This document shows positions 41,804 through 52,228 of a stretch of 64,000 bases of DNA, piece by piece. Both the position numbers and the translations under genes were made by a program. The notes under the pieces were generated by a model. It saw only the letters and a list, made by a program, of their open reading frames with translations, was not told the DNA's origin and searched no databases. Each line of letters starts with the position of its first letter. The first letter of the stretch is position 1. Origin of the DNA: a virus; IMG/VR virus record IMGVR_UViG_3300023112_000011, positions 46,653 to 110,652 of that record, one strand, 5' to 3'.

Positions 41804-42748
41804 ATGGCCGTCATCAAGCTGAAGATATTCGTGGGCAACCTGGCGAACGTCATGACCCTGTTCGATCAGATGCGTGTCTATCGCTCGGAGGACGGCGAGG
41901 GCGGGACCTATACGGAGATCACCGCGGCCGCTGATACCGAAGCGACCATTCTCAGCACCGAGACCGCCTCGTTCACGCTCAACGCCCTGACGCTGTTGTT
42001 GAAGGTGGACGAGGGCTCTGAGCAGACAATCACCTTCGCTACAGCTGATCCGATCAACGCCGACGACACCGTCGACTTCATCAACGACAACTCAACTGGC
42101 CTTACGGCCTCCGAAGAGGGCGGGGCGATTCGGCTCACGAGCGACACCACTGGGACGAGTTCGGTGCTCGAGATCACCGGGGGCACGGCGCTGGCCGAGC
42201 TTGGCTTCGTGCTGGACGATATCGACAACGGTGAGGATGAACGCATCCTGCTCGTCGCGTTGCAGGACGACTACGAGTATGACGACCAGAGCGGCGACTC
42301 CAGCTACTACTATCAGACGCAGTACTACAACAGCTCGACGGCGGCTGTGTCGACGACCAGCGACCCCATTCAGGGTGATATCGGCTCGATCATCGGGGCG
42401 AGCTATCTCATCAAGGGAGTGTTGGATCTCGCGACTGTGGACGGCTCGCCGATAGCTGAGAGGAGAATAACCTTTCATCCTGTGTACATACCCGGCGCGC
42501 TCGTGGTGGATACCGTGGGGGTAGTACGCGGGGTTGTACCGGTTTACACTGATACTGCTGGGCACGCCGAAGTGATGCTCATCAAGGGGGCGATCGTGGA
42601 CGTGTCCATCGCAGGTACTGGGATTACCAGACAGATTACGGTGCCGTCATCAGGGACGGAGTTTGACGTGCTCGGTGAGGTGGCCGCTGCTGATGATGTG
42701 TTCCAGATTCAGGTCCCGGACATTCCTGCGGCCGTGAGGAGGACCTGA
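41804..42748 (+). CDS. Baseplate or fibre-connecting structural protein
   Basis: 314 residues. Residues about 50-135 contain a segment of the type seen in several virion proteins here: a strand with LLLKVDEGSEQTITF, a short helix, then RLTSDTTGTSSVLEIT and TALAELGF. It recalls the hook IN motif of flagellar filament cap proteins. Residues 190-314 form Ig-like beta domains (RITFHPVYIPGALVVDT). Probably structural. Confidence 0.6.
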   Translation: MAVIKLKIFVGNLANVMTLFDQMRVYRSEDGEGGTYTEITAAADTEATILSTETASFTLNALTLLLKVDEGSEQTITFATADPINADDTVDFINDNSTGLTASEEGGAIRLTSDTTGTSSVLEITGGTALAELGFVLDDIDNGEDERILLVALQDDYEYDDQSGDSSYYYQTQYYNSSTAAVSTTSDPIQGDIGSIIGASYLIKGVLDLATVDGSPIAERRITFHPVYIPGALVVDTVGVVRGVVPVYTDTAGHAEVMLIKGAIVDVSIAGTGITRQITVPSSGTEFDVLGEVAAADDVFQIQVPDIPAAVRRT

Positions 42749-43074
42749 TGCTGGGTAAGGCTTTTACTATCGGTGCCCTTTTTGCGCTGGCCCGGCGGGC
42801 GACTCGGGAAGCTAAAATGGATGAGCTCCGGACTACGACTATGCTGGCTGGTCGTGAGAATCGGCACACGCGGGAGCGGATGTCCCAGGAGGGTAATCTT
42901 CAGCAGATGCGCGCTAATTCAAACGCGCAGCTTCGGATGAGCCTGGCTGGGTCTGGGGTGAGCCCAATGTTGACGATGGGCGGCGGTGGGGGCGGCATTC
43001 AGGCGGCACATATCCAGCAGGCGGCGGTAAACAACAGTCGGCTGGGCACGGAGCTGAAGGGCTTCCACGGCTAA
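42748..43074 (+). CDS. Small basic protein with Gly-rich segment
   Basis: 108 residues. Hydrophobic/basic start (LGKAFTIGALFALARRATRE), helical middle, a glycine run (MGGGGGGIQAAH) and a polar end. Possibly an internal virion protein. ATG and stop overlap both neighbours. Confidence 0.5.
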   Translation: MLGKAFTIGALFALARRATREAKMDELRTTTMLAGRENRHTRERMSQEGNLQQMRANSNAQLRMSLAGSGVSPMLTMGGGGGGIQAAHIQQAAVNNSRLGTELKGFHG

Positions 43075-44027
43075 TGGCTATTGAGACAGTCCGAGTCTAC
43101 GCAGTTGATGAGGTCGACGCCCCTCTCGAGGGTGTTCTCGTGCAGGCCTATGACTCTCTTGACGTTTTTGTTACGCAGAACACCACTGCCCTCTCTGGTG
43201 GGGAGTCTTACTGCGAGCTGATGCTCAATGGTGAGGTTGTTCCGGAGGTGTACACCATTCGCATGAGCAAGACCGGTGTGTCTTTCGACGGCTTGCTTGG
43301 GGATGATAGCAAGACGCCCCAGTCTATTGATGTCTACTCGCCGGCGGCCGGGTCACCGACAGGGACTAACTACTTCTCGGTTCAAGGGCAGACCAGGTCG
43401 TTGCCGACGGCGACGGATCCCCGCATGTGTCGTTGCTCGGGGTACTTTGTCGACATGTCTGGTCGGCCGCTAGCCAACATGGATATCCACTTCATTCCCG
43501 TTTGCTACAACGAGGATCAAGCGGACCTCAGTCCCCTGGTCGTTGACGGTATCGGCGTCATGGGGGACAAGATCATCACTCGTACTGATGCCGATGGCTA
43601 CGTCGAGATCGATCTGTACCGCGTTGCTGAGGTTTCTGCGTTGGTGCAGGGCTTTGCCCACTCACGTCGGGTGATCAAGGTACCCGATGCGTCTTCGGTG
43701 AGTTTGCTCGATTTGCTCTTCCCGGTGGTCTCCGAGATCACCTTCGTACCCAACCCACTCTCCGTAGCCGTGAGTGCCTATTCCGATGTGGTGTTGACCA
43801 TCATGTCTTCCGATGGGCAGACTCTGGATCCACTGGACCGGGATGTGGTTTTCACTAGCAGTGACGTTGGTGTGGCCACTGTGCAGCTCCAGGAGGACGG
43901 AACACTCCGAATCATGGGTGTAGCTTCGGGAGCTACGACTATCGAGGCAACCAGGTCCGACACCAGCATAGTGACCTTCCCCGACCAGCCCGTGACCTAT
44001 ACGGCGCTCGCCATTACAGTGACATGA
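43074..44027 (+). CDS. Virion protein with Ig-like domains
   Basis: 317 residues. Residues 1-210 comprise two carboxypeptidase-regulatory or transthyretin-like beta sandwiches (AVDEVDAPLEGVLVQAYDSL; DMSGRPLANMDIHFIPVC with DADGYVEIDL). Residues 225-317 are a bacterial Ig-like BIG_2 type domain (ending with VASGATTIEATRSD). Such domains decorate phage tails and may bind surfaces loosely. Confidence 0.65.
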   Translation: MAIETVRVYAVDEVDAPLEGVLVQAYDSLDVFVTQNTTALSGGESYCELMLNGEVVPEVYTIRMSKTGVSFDGLLGDDSKTPQSIDVYSPAAGSPTGTNYFSVQGQTRSLPTATDPRMCRCSGYFVDMSGRPLANMDIHFIPVCYNEDQADLSPLVVDGIGVMGDKIITRTDADGYVEIDLYRVAEVSALVQGFAHSRRVIKVPDASSVSLLDLLFPVVSEITFVPNPLSVAVSAYSDVVLTIMSSDGQTLDPLDRDVVFTSSDVGVATVQLQEDGTLRIMGVASGATTIEATRSDTSIVTFPDQPVTYTALAITVT

Positions 44028-44392
44028 TTGCGCTCAAGCGGGACTTCGAGGATGAGTGGGACCAGCACAGCTGGGAGGCCCAAAGGGACCTCGAGTCGTT
44101 GAGGACCATGTGTTGGAGCATACTGCTCCGCACGTTACGGGATCTGTACACCTACCAAGACTGTAGCCTTCAGCAGCGTAAGAAGCTCTACGATACTTCC
44201 TTCAGCTGGATCTTTCGGATCTCCCCGGATGATGCGGACCAGCCCATGAGCTTTGTCTGGGTCTGTGATATTCTCCACCTGGATCATGACCAAGTTGCCA
44301 GAACAGTTTGGGAACTCAGGGGTGAGGGTTTCGGGGAGCTCAAGACTGTGTTGGCGGCTGTGAGGAAGAAGAAACGTGAGCTACAGCAGTGA
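44024..44392 (+). CDS. Hypothetical protein
   Basis: 122 residues, all-helical (HSWEAQRDLESLRTMCWSIL; KLYDTSFSWIFRISPDDADQ), rich in tryptophan, with a basic end (VRKKKRELQQ). It reads like a small DNA-binding or adaptor domain and not a virion shell protein. Overlaps both neighbours. Function unknown. Confidence 0.55.
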   Translation: MIALKRDFEDEWDQHSWEAQRDLESLRTMCWSILLRTLRDLYTYQDCSLQQRKKLYDTSFSWIFRISPDDADQPMSFVWVCDILHLDHDQVARTVWELRGEGFGELKTVLAAVRKKKRELQQ

Positions 44393-47366
44393 CGAGAAAT
44401 CAGCAGCTGTTGGGTCGTTGGTCCAGGGAACCCTGTCTTTCCAGCAGGACTCTCTGGGACCTCTCGATACTGCGACCGAGTTCACGGAGATCATGGAGAT
44501 TGTTTACTCCGTTCTCTTGTACGACCCCGATGTCGTCTTCTACCTGATCTACCTAGCCCGTAACGGCATCAAGCAAATCATCAATGCAGAGGACGCGTTG
44601 TGTGACGACCTCCTCGACGCTATTGACGACCTGGCCATGCCGAACCGACCTGTCAACGATGTGTCCTCTATCGCTAGTGCGCGCAACAGTTTGCAGGCTA
44701 TGGACTCCTCCTTGTCTCGGAGTGGGAGTCTCGCTGGTTCGGAGTACCGTCGTTACCAGCAGGCGCTGACTCGGGCTAAGAGGGAGCTCTCCCGTACAGT
44801 CAAGATGACTTTTGTTCCGCGTGGGTCGACAGCGCCTGTGACCGATATCGTTCGACCCTCCGGTGAGGCGAAGGTCGATGTGTCCACCAGTTTTGCCAGC
44901 CTGAAGGATGAGCACACGCGACTTCTCTCTAGTGTGGGTAGTATTCAGTCGGCGCTGTCGGAGTTCACCAGTGGGAAGTTGTCTTCTAGGGTAGGTCAGC
45001 GACAAGTACTGCGTGCCTTCAGTCAGCTTGACGACTTGTACGAGGTGCTTGAGGGCTTGACGGGCGAGGAGCGCATCCTCCAGGCGCGGCAGGCCCTCCT
45101 GACACTGCTGGCCAATGAGAGTGTGGTCAAGGCACTGGCCACCCTGCCTATCCCCGGGACGGCCAAGTTCTCCCAGTTGGTATCGTCGGACCCCCTGTAT
45201 CGGCTCACCGCTCATGGTGAGGGTACGGCTCCGGTTGCTACGGGTACCATCAGTGCGCCCTACCCGCTTTACGATTCGGCGGCCTTGTTGCCTACGAACC
45301 TGTTGAGCTTCTCGGACCTGAATGGATCCCCGCTTGTTGCAGATCTCTTTCCTGTGAGTTCGCCGTCGTACCATTCCGGTATCAAGGCCGCTACGGTTAT
45401 GGGGAGCGTGGCGGGAGACTTTGCTATTGGTCCTGACTTGGTAGTCCCGTGGCCGCTCGTATCGAAGGTGGGGGACTTCACCATCGCCGCTGGAACTGAG
45501 ATGTTCCATATTGCCGTGGATGGGACTCATTACGAGTGCGAGCTCAATACTGGGACGAGGACTGGGGCGCAGATCCAGACGGATCTGGATAACGTCGCCA
45601 TGTGGACGGACAGTATTCGACCTGAGATTACTGTAACCGTGACGGGCGCGAATGAGGTCAGTATCGCCTACAGCGTGGTGTCGCCTCCGACCAGTTACGC
45701 GCAGAGGAGCATGGTAGTGACCAATGGCTTCTCTTATGCTTCTGGTCTCGCACCTTGGTACTCCGGGGACGGGGGCAGCACACCTGCTACGAGGTCGACT
45801 GGTTGGGACGGAAATAGCGAAATATGGATCAAGGCTAACGATGATCCAGCCTTTGTTGCAGTCGATCTTCCGGAGGGGGATTGGCCAGACTATCTCGTCC
45901 CAGCTGGTCCAGTAGGTACCGTGGACACGGTGGCCTACGCAATCGACGACGCTGGCGGGGCTGGGTTTACGGCGAGTACTTCTGGGGATCGTGTGTCGAT
46001 AACCTCCGAGCTCGATGGCGAAGGTTCGATCATCACAATACTGGGTGATGTTGCCGGTACCCCCAGCGCGCGATGTCTGAGCACAATCGGCCTCACTCGA
46101 CACCAGGAGTCACGAGAGGCTGACGTCTCCGGGGCCGCGCTCGTCAACATGCTCAACAATGACAGCACTTTCTCGGTCGACGCAGTTGCCCGGATGCTGC
46201 GTCAGGATGTTCTCAATTCCGGTCGGGCGGTGCGTGACAGCGATACGGTTTTGTCTATTCCAGTCACGGCGGACCCCACCGGGGACTGGCCGGCCTTTGC
46301 TGAATTGAAGGTCAACGTCGCCAGCGGGGACAACCGGGGTGCCTACCAGCTCGCCGGGTACGCCTGGAACTCGGGCGCCAGCTCGGTTGAGCTGACCCTC
46401 AGCAGGAGGCTCAGGGACAACACAGCGGATCTGATGCACACGGTTGTGGTCTACCATGAGGTCCTCGAGATTACGTCCCTGGATGCTGGGCTAACTGGGG
46501 TGGTTGAGCTTGACCATCCCACTGACTCGGCTCGTGACCTTTTGGGTCTCGACGGTATCACCCACACTGCCATGGTCAACGAGCTCGAGCTCGAGTACCG
46601 GGATCCCGTTTACGGGTGGCGGGCGCTTGATGTGTCACGTCTTCATATCCGTGTTGGGGACTTGGTGCTGGACGGTATTAGCGCGGAGCAGGCTACGATC
46701 ACTTCTACTGCCCAGCTCGGCGATGGTGTGCTGGTCGTATCCCCCAGTCTCGATCCCTCGTTCGCGCTTAGTGTGGAGGGGTTCAGTATTCAGTCTGGGG
46801 CGTTCGTCATGTACCAGACATTCATAGACACTTTGGATCTTTGGGTGGCCGGTACGCTTCCGCCATTCGGGGAGGACTTGAGTTGGATTGATAGGGCGTT
46901 GGGCCCCATCCTGCTGGTGACCCCGAGTCGGGATAGGGTAAACACGGCGTACACCAGAGTGTCTATGCTGAAGAGCAAGCTGGCGGACTTGACGACGATC
47001 CTCGATGCGTTTTTCGTGTCGGCCATCGCTGCGGCGGATTCCGCTTTGCAGGCTCTGCTCGAGCACGGCTTTGATCGAGCTCGGCAAATGTTGATCACGG
47101 GAGAGTTCACTACGTTCTTCGCCGCGACAGCCGGTAACGCGTCGTTCAGCAAGGCATTTCAGGCTGCTGCGAACGAATTCGTAGTGCAGGATGTCAATCG
47201 CGGTAGTCGGGCTAAGGCCCGGTTTGACTCGGAATTTGTTCGTTTGCGCCAGTCCTGGGAGGAGGATAAGCATCCTGATTATGACTTCTCTGATTTTGAG
47301 GAGGAACCCCCAGAGGACACGATGATAGATTACTATCACGGGGTCAACGAGCGTGAAGGCACATGA
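44376..47366 (+). CDS. Large virion structural protein
   Basis: 996 residues, GTG start. Helical N-terminal 260 residues (FTEIMEIVYSVLLYDPDVVF, then ERILQARQALLTLLANESVV), a beta-rich centre with hook-IN-like segments (MFHIAVDGTHYECELNTG, about 375-460), and a helical C-terminus ending in a charged tail. Lies two genes before a gp25-like protein. Probably a baseplate wedge or spoke component; no enzyme motif found. Confidence 0.6.
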   Translation: MSYSSDEKSAAVGSLVQGTLSFQQDSLGPLDTATEFTEIMEIVYSVLLYDPDVVFYLIYLARNGIKQIINAEDALCDDLLDAIDDLAMPNRPVNDVSSIASARNSLQAMDSSLSRSGSLAGSEYRRYQQALTRAKRELSRTVKMTFVPRGSTAPVTDIVRPSGEAKVDVSTSFASLKDEHTRLLSSVGSIQSALSEFTSGKLSSRVGQRQVLRAFSQLDDLYEVLEGLTGEERILQARQALLTLLANESVVKALATLPIPGTAKFSQLVSSDPLYRLTAHGEGTAPVATGTISAPYPLYDSAALLPTNLLSFSDLNGSPLVADLFPVSSPSYHSGIKAATVMGSVAGDFAIGPDLVVPWPLVSKVGDFTIAAGTEMFHIAVDGTHYECELNTGTRTGAQIQTDLDNVAMWTDSIRPEITVTVTGANEVSIAYSVVSPPTSYAQRSMVVTNGFSYASGLAPWYSGDGGSTPATRSTGWDGNSEIWIKANDDPAFVAVDLPEGDWPDYLVPAGPVGTVDTVAYAIDDAGGAGFTASTSGDRVSITSELDGEGSIITILGDVAGTPSARCLSTIGLTRHQESREADVSGAALVNMLNNDSTFSVDAVARMLRQDVLNSGRAVRDSDTVLSIPVTADPTGDWPAFAELKVNVASGDNRGAYQLAGYAWNSGASSVELTLSRRLRDNTADLMHTVVVYHEVLEITSLDAGLTGVVELDHPTDSARDLLGLDGITHTAMVNELELEYRDPVYGWRALDVSRLHIRVGDLVLDGISAEQATITSTAQLGDGVLVVSPSLDPSFALSVEGFSIQSGAFVMYQTFIDTLDLWVAGTLPPFGEDLSWIDRALGPILLVTPSRDRVNTAYTRVSMLKSKLADLTTILDAFFVSAIAAADSALQALLEHGFDRARQMLITGEFTTFFAATAGNASFSKAFQAAANEFVVQDVNRGSRAKARFDSEFVRLRQSWEEDKHPDYDFSDFEEEPPEDTMIDYYHGVNEREGT

Positions 47367-47716
47367 CGACGGAAGAAGAGCGTAAGAACGAGGCGTCGAC
47401 CGACAACATTCGACAGGTGCTGGCGCAGGGCTTCGCTTTTGTGAGGGGCAGCGAGGTTACCGAAGGGGTGTCAGCCGCTACCTTTGAGCACACGATTGCG
47501 CGGGCCATTCAGGACATTGAGGAGGACGTGAGCGCGATTCGTCCTTCCAAGCTCGGTGCTATTCGATCAATGAAGCATGATGTGCTCGATGCCGTTGCGC
47601 AGGCTCGTCGGATGCCAGCCAGTGCGTTTGAACTCCGTAGTGACTCCTCCCAGGCGACCAACACCAGAGAAGATGGTTCAGGTCCGGACGTGGAAGCTGT
47701 AGGGGACGATGGTTGA
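47363..47716 (+). CDS. Small baseplate-region protein
   Basis: 117 residues, ATGA junction with the preceding gene. Helical and acidic (ATFEHTIARAIQDIEEDVSA) with a disordered C-terminus (SSQATNTREDGSGPDVEAVG). Overlaps the following gene by eight nt. Function unknown. Confidence 0.55.
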   Translation: MTTEEERKNEASTDNIRQVLAQGFAFVRGSEVTEGVSAATFEHTIARAIQDIEEDVSAIRPSKLGAIRSMKHDVLDAVAQARRMPASAFELRSDSSQATNTREDGSGPDVEAVGDDG

Positions 47717-48362
47717 CCTTCAGTTCATAGAGATTCGGGATATTCTCAAGCTCACTCAGGTGGCGCATGTGGCGGGATCAAACCCGCCGACTCTGGCAGT
47801 TGGGGGCGTAGATTTCAACTCTGCGCAGGATGTGCTCATCAATGAAGTGAAGTCCCCGGACGTTATCATCACATCTAGTCGTGAGCTTCTTGCGCAGATC
47901 CCGTCCGGGCAGGTGGGGCAGTCCATTCGTTCCGTTGTCGTGACCAGTAACCGGCTTACGAGAACCGACAGGAGCTTCATCACTTTCGGGCTCACAGATA
48001 CGCCAGGTACGGTTGACGGGTTCACCAGACTCATCCAGACGTTTTTGAAAATCATGCTTCAGTCTCCTGGTACCGACGCATTTTCTCCTAAGATCGGTGG
48101 TGGGCTTCTTCGGGCCGTTGGGCAGCTCGTCAAGCGGCCGAACAGCGGGACACTGGTCGCGGATTTCAAGAGGGCTGCTGACGAATCTCGGCGACAGATC
48201 ATGTCTCTCCAAGCCAATAACCCAAGGCTGAGTATGACTGAGCGGTTGCTTTATGCGAGGGTGACCGAGGCCCGATTTCTTCCGGAGACCCTCACCCTCG
48301 AGGGGCGAATTTCTATTGGAAATCAGGCCGGCAACGGTTCGGTAGTTGGGTTGGGGTTGTAG
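47709..48362 (+). CDS. gp25-like baseplate wedge protein (probable)
   Basis: 217 residues. The centre has the layout of the gp25/W-type lysozyme-like wedge fold: GFTRLIQTFLKIMLQSPGTD with FSPKIGGGLLRAV, then a long helix (VADFKRAADESRRQIMSLQA), and a beta ending SISIG-like (TLEGRISIGNQAG). In contractile tails this protein joins sheath and wedge. Supported by the baseplate-J-like gene that follows two bases later. Match judged by eye, so moderate. Confidence 0.55.
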   Translation: MVDLQFIEIRDILKLTQVAHVAGSNPPTLAVGGVDFNSAQDVLINEVKSPDVIITSSRELLAQIPSGQVGQSIRSVVVTSNRLTRTDRSFITFGLTDTPGTVDGFTRLIQTFLKIMLQSPGTDAFSPKIGGGLLRAVGQLVKRPNSGTLVADFKRAADESRRQIMSLQANNPRLSMTERLLYARVTEARFLPETLTLEGRISIGNQAGNGSVVGLGL

Positions 48363-48364
48363 TC

Positions 48365-51300
48365 ATGGCGATCGACAGCTGGAGACTCTTTATTCAGGAG
48401 CGCCTGCGGGCCATGGACCCCACTATCAACACGGATAGGGGCGCCCCGGCATCGGTGCAGGTGATAGAGCCGCTTGTGGCGCGGCTAGAGCCGGACCCTT
48501 TCGAGACGGATACGCTCAGTTATATCCTGACCCGTCTTCAGCAGGAGCACCCGCAGCTGTTCGTGGAGGAGGGGGGAGCACTGGCTGACTTGTTCGTCAA
48601 GCCAATGGTCACGCTCCTTGAGCCGCTTCGTCGAGAGTTCCGTAGTGTCTCGCGGCAGCTTTCGCTGGCTAACCCCGAGCAGCTTACGTCAGTTGAGGCT
48701 GATCGCCTCATGGCGAACTTCTTCATGACGCGGACGTTGGGCGGGTACGCCCGGGTCAAGATTCGTATCTACTTCCAGAATCCGTTGTCGGCGAACATCG
48801 GCACGACCAACGTTGGTTATACGGCCAACGGTTTGCGTTATCTCCCGGCCCAGGCGCAGAGCATCAACGCCGAGGAGATGTTGTTCAACATTGACTCGAG
48901 CGGCCTCTACTACTTTGATGTCAACTACCAGGCCGAGCGACCGGGTACGGCTTACAACATTGGTGCGTCACAGATCATCGGTGTTACTGGGCTGACGGCT
49001 GCGACACGGGCCACAAACCTGGCCAAGGCTACGCCGGGTGTTCGTGAAGAGACCACCGCAGAGTTCATCGACCGCGGTGAGAGCTCCATGGGTGAGCGTT
49101 CCGCCACGACGTTCCCCGGTATGGTGGCCGCCCTCAAGGCAGAGTTCAGCGACCTCACTATTATCCAAGCCATTGGGTTCAACGACGAGGAGATGCACCG
49201 TGACGTGATTGTCGGTGGGAGTCTCGGTCCCGTGCTCCATTCCGGGGCAGACGGTAGTACGAGTCCCACGGCTGCGTTGGATAACTGGACCACACTCTTC
49301 GACGTGACGGTCCCCTCAATAGATTTCACGGTAGCTCTCGGACCCATTGGTACGGACCTGTCGGGCTACTCTCTTGAGGTCTGGTACAACGATGGTGTCG
49401 CTATCGTCCCCCACGAGTTCATTCTCGGCGAAGTCATGGGGGCCGCCCAGCTAAGTATCGCATCTCAGTACGATGGCGATACCTCGCTCCCCGATGGGGT
49501 TGTGACGCCGCTGGAGGGTCACTGGACCATTCGAACTGCGTCTACTATCACCCTTTCAGATATCCCCGGGGGCATTCTTTTCCCGGATGTTACGAACGGT
49601 GAGACGCTGACCATCCCAAGTAACGAGATTCACGTTGGGGGTTGTGCGGATATCTACGTGCGCGGTGGGGACATCGAGGAGAACTCGCTGGCATTGAGTT
49701 TGGTGGCGGATGAGGATGTCATTGCACGGCGCGAAGACGCCCAGACTGATGATGCTTCTCCGGGTGTAGTCACCCTGAATGATCTATTAGAGGTCGAGTA
49801 CGACAACATCGTGCCTGGGCGGACCAGTCTGGTTATCGAGGAGGGTACGGACGCTGGATCTTACCGCGTACTGGAGAAATCGTGGGTCGGGCCCGGGGCG
49901 CTGGTTCGCTTATCTGAGACCATGACTGCTCCGGGTACCGTTACTGATCTATCCTATTTGCTGGTCGATGATATCGATATCGATCTGACTGATCCACGTG
50001 AGGTGAGGTTCGAGGGTGAGGATCTTCTTACCGTCGCAGGTCTCCCTATCGTAGAGACCGTTAGTGCCGCACCGACCTTCGCCGCTGTGGGGGTGGTCGA
50101 CACCGATTATGTGAGGATTTTGGAGGGGGACGACGCTGGTGAGTACGGGATCGTGAGCAGCGGGGTGAGCGGTAATCAACTCACCATCGACACAATCATG
50201 ACGACTTCGAGCTCACCACTTGGTTACGAGATCTACCGTAAGCAGGATGGTGTCGAGCTGCCGTTGTTGCGCGTCAAGACTGTGGAGTTGCTCGACAGCA
50301 ACCTTGACCCAACTGGGGCTTACGTGCCTTATCGCCACCCAGTGGACGTGCAGTCCAGCAGTTTCCAGAACCCTGGGCGAGAAGCGAAGGTTGGGACCAA
50401 CGTTTCCATTTCACAGAATACCTACTTGAACGCGGCCGCGGCTGACACAGATACCCTTCAGATGGTTGACGAGGATGGCGTCGCCACGGGGGAGGATTTG
50501 TACGCTCTCGGCGTTCGTGCCGGGGATATCGTCAACATCAACACTACGGATAATCAGGGCTACTACACGGTGCTGGCGGTAGGCACGCACGGTCTTCTTG
50601 CTACTGTCGACTTACTTCAGCTGACCAGCACCGTCCGTTGGCCCACTGTGAGTCCTGCGGATATGGAGTATGAGATTGGTCCGCCGAGCTACGGATCGTT
50701 CCGTCTCTATTTTCTCGACCCCGTGACGTTTGAGGCGACCTACGCTTCGGCGTTGCTCTCGGTCGAGCTCGGTGCCACGAGTCTCAACTTCCGTCCCGAC
50801 CCTGAAGTGTTGGATGAGATTCTTCCATCAGATACCGCCACGCCAACGGCAGGTTGGGCGGCACTTGACGTCCTCTTGGCGCCGTTCGAGCTCGGTGGTG
50901 CTGTAGCTCTCGATGTGCCCCTCTACGGCGTCGCTGAGGGGGATCGTCTCGAGATTACCTACGCCCCCCTCGTGGGGTCAGTGGACTTGGCGGCCGGCGG
51001 ACCGTACCTCACGTTGGATGGGGCTACGGTGTTGATTGATGTGGGTAACGGTACCGAGACGGTGACCTTCTCGGGTACGTCTCTCGACACCGATACCATC
51101 ATTGCGCAGATCAATGCGCAACTCAGCGTAGCTGTAGCATCTAAGTTCGAGAACCCGAGCGGGCCCGGTGAATTTTATCTCATGCTTCGGGCTGACCGGA
51201 GTATCACCATCCGTAGTAACTTGGGCGCGGGGAGTGACGCCACGGATACTATTTTCGGAGTCGCGAGGCAAACCTGGAACACTTGGCTTGTCGACGGGGT

Positions 51301-52228
51301 GTTTTCAGGCGGGGCGGGGCCGAACGCCGAGACGAATAATGATTCCCCGGAGAAGGGGTTCTACCTCATCAGCACTGTCTTTGGTGGGGCGACGGGGCCC
51401 ATCAGTATTACGGATCTTGCTGGTACGTCCTGGACGGCTGGGGCGCTTCTGGGCGGGGCCATCATTGACGAGCTCGGCCACTATCTGCATATCGAGCGTT
51501 TTGGTAGGCAGCGCATTACCTCGACTACCATGGCCGACCAGGTGGACGAGAACGGGCTTTACTACTTCGACCTCGAGTGTATCTCGCAGGGGTACGGCAA
51601 CCTCTGGAATATCGCTGATGACCTTCAGGCCACTGTCGTGGGTTACGGCTCGGAGGGGTGGGAGATCACCACGGAGGACGACGACACGTCCTACTCGATG
51701 GCAGAGAAGCCCTGGCTGGGCATCAGCCCACGTATCCTCGTTGTTGGGTCAGACGACGACCCTGGGGAGAAGCAGGAGCTCTCAGGCAGGAGTATTCAGA
51801 TTGTCTACGAGCGTGACCCCATCGTTGAGCGGGTTCACGACTACATGCGCGACCCGCAGAACCGGGTGCTGGTCTCGAGTCCGTTGGCGAAGTCTTTGCT
51901 GCCCATCTTTGTTCGGGCCGCCATCGAGTACCGTAGCGGCGGGACAGAGGACGATGTACGCGCTGATCTTGTCGCGCTCATAGACGCCATCCTCCCGGAG
52001 AACATGCTCGAGGTGGATGACATGGCCAACACCATTCGCACCACTGGGGCGACGAAGGTCACGCACCCGGTCGTACTGCTCGGCATTGGTCACCAGCGAG
52101 ACAGGACGATTATCACAGAGCGGTCGGTTGACCAGATCTCGAGTGGCAGGATGTCTGCGCTGATCCCAGATGACGATGGGACTACCTCTGAGGGCGCCAG
52201 CTACATTTCGTTGTCGAGGTCGATCTAA
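48365..52228 (+). CDS. Baseplate J-like wedge protein, enlarged
   Basis: 1287 residues. The N-terminal 240 residues resemble the baseplate J/T4 gp6 family: helices (LSYILTRLQQEHPQLFVEEG, then LADLFVKPMVTLLEPLRREF) and the beta segment GLYYFDVNYQAERPGTAYNI before VTGLTAATRATNLAKA. Near the C-terminus (about 1065-1105) the same motif recurs (ENGLYYFDLECISQGYGNLW), followed by a helical end (VRADLVALIDAILPENMLEV). Between lie several beta domains, including a hook-IN-like unit near 880-960. The J-like motif is thus split by ~800 residues of inserted domains. Confidence 0.7.
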   Translation: MAIDSWRLFIQERLRAMDPTINTDRGAPASVQVIEPLVARLEPDPFETDTLSYILTRLQQEHPQLFVEEGGALADLFVKPMVTLLEPLRREFRSVSRQLSLANPEQLTSVEADRLMANFFMTRTLGGYARVKIRIYFQNPLSANIGTTNVGYTANGLRYLPAQAQSINAEEMLFNIDSSGLYYFDVNYQAERPGTAYNIGASQIIGVTGLTAATRATNLAKATPGVREETTAEFIDRGESSMGERSATTFPGMVAALKAEFSDLTIIQAIGFNDEEMHRDVIVGGSLGPVLHSGADGSTSPTAALDNWTTLFDVTVPSIDFTVALGPIGTDLSGYSLEVWYNDGVAIVPHEFILGEVMGAAQLSIASQYDGDTSLPDGVVTPLEGHWTIRTASTITLSDIPGGILFPDVTNGETLTIPSNEIHVGGCADIYVRGGDIEENSLALSLVADEDVIARREDAQTDDASPGVVTLNDLLEVEYDNIVPGRTSLVIEEGTDAGSYRVLEKSWVGPGALVRLSETMTAPGTVTDLSYLLVDDIDIDLTDPREVRFEGEDLLTVAGLPIVETVSAAPTFAAVGVVDTDYVRILEGDDAGEYGIVSSGVSGNQLTIDTIMTTSSSPLGYEIYRKQDGVELPLLRVKTVELLDSNLDPTGAYVPYRHPVDVQSSSFQNPGREAKVGTNVSISQNTYLNAAAADTDTLQMVDEDGVATGEDLYALGVRAGDIVNINTTDNQGYYTVLAVGTHGLLATVDLLQLTSTVRWPTVSPADMEYEIGPPSYGSFRLYFLDPVTFEATYASALLSVELGATSLNFRPDPEVLDEILPSDTATPTAGWAALDVLLAPFELGGAVALDVPLYGVAEGDRLEITYAPLVGSVDLAAGGPYLTLDGATVLIDVGNGTETVTFSGTSLDTDTIIAQINAQLSVAVASKFENPSGPGEFYLMLRADRSITIRSNLGAGSDATDTIFGVARQTWNTWLVDGVFSGGAGPNAETNNDSPEKGFYLISTVFGGATGPISITDLAGTSWTAGALLGGAIIDELGHYLHIERFGRQRITSTTMADQVDENGLYYFDLECISQGYGNLWNIADDLQATVVGYGSEGWEITTEDDDTSYSMAEKPWLGISPRILVVGSDDDPGEKQELSGRSIQIVYERDPIVERVHDYMRDPQNRVLVSSPLAKSLLPIFVRAAIEYRSGGTEDDVRADLVALIDAILPENMLEVDDMANTIRTTGATKVTHPVVLLGIGHQRDRTIITERSVDQISSGRMSALIPDDDGTTSEGASYISLSRSI

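Noticed and set aside
44553-46103. 516-codon open frame on the minus strand
   Set aside because: Lies wholly inside the 996-residue virion gene, has Arg/Gly/His-rich composition, no ribosome site and no recognisable domain; it is a GC-driven antisense shadow. The same applies to the long minus frames at 23012-24379, 27817-29160, 21692-22762 and 5183-6130.
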